This document shows, one piece after another, positions 6,059 to 9,801 of a DNA stretch of 9,801 nt. The position numbers and the translations under genes are program-made. The stretch comes from an uncultured Sphingomonadales bacterium (GTDB lineage: Bacteria; Pseudomonadota; Alphaproteobacteria; Sphingomonadales; Sphingomonadaceae). The notes under the pieces were generated by a model that worked only from the letters and a program-made list of their open reading frames with translations, did no database searches and was not told the DNA's origin. Numbering within the stretch: position 1 is the first letter of the stretch; the number at the start of each line of letters is the position of its first letter. The stretch spans positions 1 through 9,801 of the forward strand of contig CAIPWG010000223.1 in NCBI GenBank assembly GCA_903868655.1. Direction: 5' to 3'.

Positions 6059-7698
6059 TTGGCTGGTGGGCTGGTTCGCCGCGCTGTCGCCCATTGCAAC
6101 AACACGAAACTGATCGCCACCAGACCCGCAACCGCGGTCCAGCGAAACATCGTCGCATAGCCAAACCGATCAATCGTATCGCCAGCAATGCCCTTGCCCA
6201 GCGACCCGATCAGGAAGGTCATCGACGACAGCAGCGCATATTGCACAGCGGTATGGCTGCGGCTGACTTGACCCGACAAATAGGCAACAAATGCCGCGCC
6301 CGCGATACCGGTGGAAATGTTTTCGACGCTGATCGCGACCAGCAAGCGCAATATCCGCGCATCGACACCAAACAGCCCGCCCAGCGCAGACAAACCCGTG
6401 ACACGCGCCACTGCATCGATATGCATCGCTCCTTCGGCAAGGTCGGCATAGACGAAATTGCCAAGCATCGGCAGCACGGCTCCGACAAGAATAGTCGGCA
6501 TCCGGCCAAGCCTGGCAAACAGCACACCGCCCAGTGCAATGCCCGCCATTGTCATCACGATGCCGAAAATCTTGGACGCAAAGGCGACTTCGTCTTTGGC
6601 GTAGTGCAGATAATCGAGGTAAAATGGCAGGGCAAAGCTTCCCCAAACGTTGTAACACAGCGTGTAGCTGAGGATCAGGCCGATCATCACCAACACCCGC
6701 CAGCCCAGCCTCGCCGACAGTTCGGCCAATGGCGCGACCAGGGCCAGCCACAGGTGATCGACGGCGGCCACTTTACCCGTCCCCCCTTTGCCCACGCGCG
6801 CGCGGTTGGTCAGCGCCGCCACCACGAGCGGTAACCCGACCGTAGCCAAGACGATCAGCGGGGCGTGGCCCCGTGTAAAATCGGCAACCGAAGGCCGTGT
6901 CACACCCGGCATCGCTGGCCTCAGCATAGCCACCATGAACAGGCCGATGCTGCCGATCGCCCAGCCCCAGCCCAACCCGACTACCACCAGCGACATCGCG
7001 CGCAATCCGGGTGCCGGCTGATCTGCCATCGCCGTAGTTTGATCAGAGGGGGGCCGCGGCGTGTCGGGTGCACCAAGCGTAACCAGCGCCACCAATGCGA
7101 TCAGACCGGCCATGAGCACATAGACCGTAGGCCAGGGCAGCCGCGCCGCAAGAAACAGCGCAAAAGCACCCCCGACCAGCGCGGCGAGGCGATAGCCAAA
7201 CTGATAGAGCGAAGACAACAATTCGACCGGAACCACCGCATCGGCGACATCGATCCGCCACGCATCAATCGCCACATCTTGCGTCGCCGATGCCAGCGCA
7301 GCGACGAGTGCGATCAGCGCGAACTGGCCCAACCCGGACACCGGACTGGTCAGCGCTAGACCGACCAAGGCGAACACAAGCACCACCTGGCAGCCCAGGA
7401 TCCAGCCCTTGCGCCGACCGAGCACGCCAATCACCGGCAAATTCAGACGATCCACCAGCGGCGACCAAAGAAATTTGAACGAATAGGCCAAGCCAATCCA
7501 TGCCAACACCCCGATCGTCGCCATCGGAATATGTGCATCCCCCAACCACGCATTCAGCGTTCCGATCAGCAAGGCATATGGCAACCCTGACGAGAACCCC
7601 AGGGCCAGCATGGTGCCCGCCTTGCGGTTGGCCAGAGCCGTGCGCAACAACCGCCAACCTTTGGGTTGTACGCTTACCAGTGCCGTGTTTTCGGTCAT
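6049..7698 (-). CDS. ampG: AmpG-family muropeptide permease (MFS transporter)
   Basis: AmpG imports GlcNAc-anhydroMurNAc muropeptides from the periplasm for peptidoglycan recycling and, in species with inducible AmpC, feeds the beta-lactamase induction signal. The 549-residue inner-membrane protein carries strong family marks: LGFSSGLPYALLIGTLNAWL (residues 33-52), FKFLWSPLVDRL (74-85), GRRKGW (94-99) and SATQDVAIDAW (137-147). Repeated hydrophobic segments run to the C-terminus, with a polar loop rich in Pro, Asp and Gln after the first half. It is somewhat longer than E. coli AmpG (491). ATG 7698 is preceded by CAGGGTGAAA, a good Shine-Dalgarno context; the frame stays open another 139 codons upstream, but that stretch is Arg-rich antisense of rluB. 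It diverges from rluB and converges on folC. No ampD, ampR, ampC or nagZ is nearby, so a link to beta-lactam resistance cannot be judged. Confidence 0.88.
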   Translation of the reverse strand: MTENTALVSVQPKGWRLLRTALANRKAGTMLALGFSSGLPYALLIGTLNAWLGDAHIPMATIGVLAWIGLAYSFKFLWSPLVDRLNLPVIGVLGRRKGWILGCQVVLVFALVGLALTSPVSGLGQFALIALVAALASATQDVAIDAWRIDVADAVVPVELLSSLYQFGYRLAALVGGAFALFLAARLPWPTVYVLMAGLIALVALVTLGAPDTPRPPSDQTTAMADQPAPGLRAMSLVVVGLGWGWAIGSIGLFMVAMLRPAMPGVTRPSVADFTRGHAPLIVLATVGLPLVVAALTNRARVGKGGTGKVAAVDHLWLALVAPLAELSARLGWRVLVMIGLILSYTLCYNVWGSFALPFYLDYLHYAKDEVAFASKIFGIVMTMAGIALGGVLFARLGRMPTILVGAVLPMLGNFVYADLAEGAMHIDAVARVTGLSALGGLFGVDARILRLLVAISVENISTGIAGAAFVAYLSGQVSRSHTAVQYALLSSMTFLIGSLGKGIAGDTIDRFGYATMFRWTAVAGLVAISFVLLQWATARRTSPPANPA

Positions 7699-7752
7699 TT
7701 TCACCCTGTCTGCCAACGGCACTACCCTAGCGGCGAAGCTGCCAAGCGCCAG

Positions 7753-7769
7753 CCCCTTTGCGAAAGGGG
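7753..7769. promoter_or_regulatory. Palindrome in the divergent ampG-rluB spacer
   Basis: CCCCTTT (7753-7759) and AAAGGGG (7763-7769) are perfect complements around a GCG centre, a 17-base inverted repeat. It lies 55 bp upstream of the ampG start and 34 bp upstream of the rluB start. It could be an operator serving one or both divergent promoters, a transcript hairpin in the ampG 5' UTR, or a copy of a small interspersed repeat. I do not recognise a specific regulator site. Confidence 0.45.
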
Positions 7770-7797
7770 TGACGCGAAGCCGCATCCGCGCTATGGG
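7769..7797 (+). promoter_or_regulatory. Possible rluB promoter
   Basis: GTGACG (7769-7774) and TATGGG (7792-7797) are 17 bases apart and resemble the -35 and -10 boxes of an alphaproteobacterial housekeeping promoter (TTGAC and CTATAT-like). Transcription would start near 7804, the rluB ATG itself, giving a leaderless mRNA. This fits the lack of a clear Shine-Dalgarno before rluB. The -35 box begins at the last base of the palindrome. The match is partial, so this is tentative. Confidence 0.28.
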
Positions 7798-7803
7798 CCC
7801 GCG

Positions 7804-8643
7804 ATGTCCCGTCCAGTCAGACCCGGTAGCAGCCCCCCGCGACGGCCCGCCGCTATCCACGCCCCGCGCCGCCCAGTGCCCGCGACCCCCAACCCCGACG
7901 CGCCCCCGCGCGAAGGCGAACGCATTGCTAAATTGCTCGCGCGTGCCGGCATCGCCAGCCGTCGCGAGGTCGAACGCATCATCGCCGAAGGCCGCGTGAA
8001 ACTGAACGGCGAACTGGTTACCACGCCTGCGACAGTGCTGAAAAATTTGCGCGGGATTACGGTTGATGACAAGCCGGTGGCGGTTGCAGCGCCTGCGCGC
8101 CTGTTCCGTTTTCACAAGCCCGAGGGCCTGATCACTGCCGAGCGTGATCCTGCCGGGCGCCCGACGATCTACAACGCGCTGATCAACGCCCTGCCCAGCG
8201 GCACGCCACGCGTGATGCCCGTCGGCCGGCTCGATCTCAACACCGAGGGTCTGTTACTGCTGACCAACGATGGCGAATTGAAACGCGCGATGGAACTGCC
8301 TTCCAGCGGAATCCCGCGCACATACCGCGCACGCACATATGGCGACATCAGCCAGTCACGACTCGAAGACCTGAGCGAAGGCATCGAGATCGAAGGCGTG
8401 CGTTATGGTTCGATCAACGCCAACATGGAACGCCGCACCGGGCGCAACCAGTGGGTGGAACTGACGCTGACAGAGGGCAAGAACCGCGAAGTGCGCCGCG
8501 TGCTCGAACATCTCGGGCTTGAGGTTTCGCGCCTGATCCGCACGGCCTATGGCCCGTTCCCATTGGGTGATATTGCGCGCGGAGCGGTGATCGAAGTGCG
8601 CCAGCACGATGTGGAAACCTTTCGCAAGGCACTGAAACTTTGA
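7804..8643 (+). CDS. rluB: Ribosomal large-subunit pseudouridine synthase, RsuA/RluB family
   Basis: The family converts specific uridines in rRNA to pseudouridine; RluB acts on 23S rRNA U2605 (E. coli numbering). The 279-residue product begins with about 36 residues rich in Pro and Arg. An S4 RNA-binding domain follows (ERIAKLLARAGIASRREVER, residues 39-58, then VKLNGE), then the catalytic domain with GRLDLNTEGLLLLTNDGE, where Asp144 is the catalytic aspartate. The C-terminal EGKNREVRRVLEHLGLEVSRLIR and YGPFPLGDI resemble RluB more than RsuA, RluE or RluF. ATG 7804 is the first start in frame after the divergent spacer; an in-frame GTG at 7876 (codon 25) would remove most of the tail. No good Shine-Dalgarno precedes it. 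Its stop overlaps the rsmD start (TTGA), so the two rRNA-modifying enzymes are probably co-expressed. The exact target uridine is inferred. Confidence 0.88.
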   Translation: MSRPVRPGSSPPRRPAAIHAPRRPVPATPNPDAPPREGERIAKLLARAGIASRREVERIIAEGRVKLNGELVTTPATVLKNLRGITVDDKPVAVAAPARLFRFHKPEGLITAERDPAGRPTIYNALINALPSGTPRVMPVGRLDLNTEGLLLLTNDGELKRAMELPSSGIPRTYRARTYGDISQSRLEDLSEGIEIEGVRYGSINANMERRTGRNQWVELTLTEGKNREVRRVLEHLGLEVSRLIRTAYGPFPLGDIARGAVIEVRQHDVETFRKALKL

Positions 8644-9206
8644 GGATCATTTCGGGCGAGTGGCGCGGCCGCAAGCTGGTGGCACCGGTGGGCGATACCA
8701 CTCGCCCCACCGCCGACCGAACCCGTGAAACGCTGTTTTCGATGCTGACCAGCCGGCTGGGAAATTTTTCCGGCCTGGCTGTGGGCGACTTGTTTGCCGG
8801 GTCGGGCGCTTTGGGGTTTGAAGCTTTGTCGCGCGGTGCCGCCAGCGCGCTGTTTGTCGAACAGGACGCCAAGGCACTCGACGCGATCCGTGCCAATGCA
8901 CGCACGCTTGATGCGGGCCCCCGCGCAACCGTGCGCGCCGGATCGGTTCTGACACTCGGGCCGGCACGCGCGGCGCTCGATCTGATACTGCTCGATCCGC
9001 CCTATCGGACGGGCGCGGGAATCGTGGCGCTCGACAAGCTGACCCGGCTTGGCTGGATCGGTCCGGCAACCTGGATCAGTCTGGAAACCGCGATGAACGA
9101 AGATGTGAACATCGCCGGGTTTGTGGTCGATGCCGACCGCAAAGTGGGCAAAGCCCGGCTGACTTTTCTAAGGCTCGCGGTCAATCCTGACGCGGAGCCA
9201 GCCTGA
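8640..9206 (+). CDS. rsmD: 16S rRNA (guanine-966-N2)-methyltransferase RsmD
   Basis: RsmD methylates N2 of G966 in 16S rRNA of the assembled small subunit, using S-adenosylmethionine. The 188-residue protein has the family N-terminus MRIISGEWRGRKL, then RPTADR (22-27), the SAM-binding motif VGDLFAGSGALGFEALSRGA (from residue 48) and the catalytic LDPPY (118-122), the NPPY-type motif of N6/N2 methyltransferases. The start is TTG 8640: the conserved MRII-G sequence begins exactly there, there is no ATG or GTG nearby in this frame, and CAAGG lies about ten bases upstream. The TTG overlaps the rluB TGA, implying coupled translation. Its last 26 bp overlap the 3' end of the convergent MFS transporter. 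Protein and length are ordinary for the family. Confidence 0.93.
   Translation: MRIISGEWRGRKLVAPVGDTTRPTADRTRETLFSMLTSRLGNFSGLAVGDLFAGSGALGFEALSRGAASALFVEQDAKALDAIRANARTLDAGPRATVRAGSVLTLGPARAALDLILLDPPYRTGAGIVALDKLTRLGWIGPATWISLETAMNEDVNIAGFVVDADRKVGKARLTFLRLAVNPDAEPA
9172..9199. repeat. Imperfect inverted repeat over the rsmD/MFS gene ends
   Basis: GGCTC (9172-9176) pairs with GAGCC (9195-9199). Inside, GTCA (9180-9183) pairs with TGAC (9188-9191) around an ATCC loop, with a GCG/GCG internal loop between the two stems. The structure covers the MFS stop codon and ends just before the rsmD stop. No T-run follows on either strand, so it is at most a weak 3'-end hairpin for the convergent transcripts. 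Confidence 0.3.
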
Positions 9207-9801
9207 CCCCGACCAGCGTCACCAACCCGGCCATCGTCAGAAACAATCCAACAAATGCGACCCCACCTTTCAAAGCCAGCCAACTGGCCGCAAAGGGCGC
9301 CAGTGCGCCACCGAGGATGGCCCCGCCGTTGAACGCGATCGATATTCCGGTGTAGCGAACGGCGGTTGGATACAAAGTCGGCAGCCACGCACCGAGCGGG
9401 CCATAAGTCAGCCCCATCACGAACAGCCCACTGGCGAGCGTCAGCAGGACCAGCGGCAACGATCCTGAGGCCAGACCGCTGCCGAACACCAGCCCAAACA
9501 CCATCGTCAACGCGGCCCCGATGCCCAGCACGCGCGCAGCGCTTGTGTGATCCGCCCAGTATCCGGCCACCACGATTCCCGCCGCAAGCGCAAAATTGGC
9601 AATCAACTGCACGGTCAGAAAGCTCTGCCGTGAATAACCGAGCTGCCCCGAAAACGACAAAGCAAATGTCGTCGACAGATAGAAGATCGCGAAACAGGCA
9701 ACCACCCCGGCCATGCCTGCGACCACAGCGCCGGGATAGTCGACGAACAGTCGCCCGACAGGCACACGCGGAGGAGGCGCCACTGCGAGCGCAGCCTGAA
9801 A
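9181..9801 (-). CDS. MFS transporter of the metabolite:H+ symporter (MHS) type, C-terminal half only
   Basis: The frame runs from the window edge to a TGA at 9183-9181, giving 206 residues, which is about half an MFS protein. Six hydrophobic segments are visible, starting roughly at AVVAGMAGVVACF, FLTVQLIANFALAAG, VLGIGAALTMVFGLV, LPLVLLTLASGLFVMG, ISIAFNGGAILGGAL and VAFVGLFLTMAGLV, consistent with helices 7-12. YGPLGAWLPTLYPTAVRYTG followed by FNGGAILGGALAPF is characteristic of the MHS group (KgtP, ProP, ShiA and relatives), which import small organic acids, osmolytes or aromatic acids with protons. The substrate cannot be told from this half. A GTG at 9783 begins a shorter frame but sits before helix 7 with an open frame behind it, so the true start lies outside the window. 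It overlaps rsmD tail-to-tail by 26 bp. Confidence 0.8.
   Translation of the reverse strand, partial: FQAALAVAPPPRVPVGRLFVDYPGAVVAGMAGVVACFAIFYLSTTFALSFSGQLGYSRQSFLTVQLIANFALAAGIVVAGYWADHTSAARVLGIGAALTMVFGLVFGSGLASGSLPLVLLTLASGLFVMGLTYGPLGAWLPTLYPTAVRYTGISIAFNGGAILGGALAPFAASWLALKGGVAFVGLFLTMAGLVTLVGVRLAPRQD

Noticed and set aside
4811..6094. 427-codon minus-strand open frame opposite folC
   Set aside because: Its composition (His, Gln, Arg, Gly) is typical of antisense frames in high-GC DNA, and folC is certain on the plus strand.
6094..6834. 246-codon plus-strand open frame opposite ampG
   Set aside because: It is rich in Gln, His and Arg, which is the expected antisense of a membrane protein, and has no domain signal.
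7699..8115. 139-codon N-terminal extension of ampG
   Set aside because: The stretch is the antisense of rluB, is unlike any AmpG, and crosses the divergent spacer; ATG 7698 has a good Shine-Dalgarno context and starts the AmpG-like sequence.

Overview
This window reads as ordinary chromosomal housekeeping DNA from a GC-rich alphaproteobacterium. A sphingomonad (Sphingomonadales) is the best guess. The guess rests on the protein sequences, on a split trp pathway arranged as trpF-trpB-trpA-accD-folC, and on few strong Shine-Dalgarno sites; no marker here fixes the genus. Genes cover almost the whole window. The only non-coding gaps of note are 169 bp between trpF and trpB and 105 bp between the divergent ampG and rluB.

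Left block (1-6052, all plus strand): the 3' part of pyrF (pyrimidine synthesis, truncated by the window edge), a GNAT-family acetyltransferase of unknown substrate, trpF, then trpB, trpA, accD and folC. trpB/trpA (GTGA) and trpA/accD (ATGA) overlap by four bases and folC follows 13 bp after accD, so these genes are probably co-transcribed and partly translationally coupled. Together they carry out phosphoribosylanthranilate isomerisation and the last two reactions of tryptophan synthesis, the carboxyltransferase beta step of malonyl-CoA formation, and folate polyglutamylation. The trpF-trpB gap contains several potential hairpins and a 20-codon mini-ORF with one Trp codon. Its stop overlaps the trpB start, and trpB has no clear Shine-Dalgarno of its own. 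This is the most interesting regulatory candidate in the window.

Right block: ampG (6049-7698, minus) is a muropeptide permease that converges on folC, the two stop codons sharing one CTAG. Divergent from it are rluB (7804-8643, 23S rRNA pseudouridine synthase) and rsmD (8640-9206, 16S rRNA guanine-N2 methyltransferase, TTG start), which overlap by four bases as a two-gene rRNA-modification unit. A minus-strand MHS-type MFS transporter (9181 to the window end, N-terminal half outside) overlaps the end of rsmD tail-to-tail by 26 bp.

I found no RNA gene, insertion sequence, CRISPR array, prophage or defence system. Nothing supports a wholly new multi-gene system; the points worth checking are small regulatory structures.
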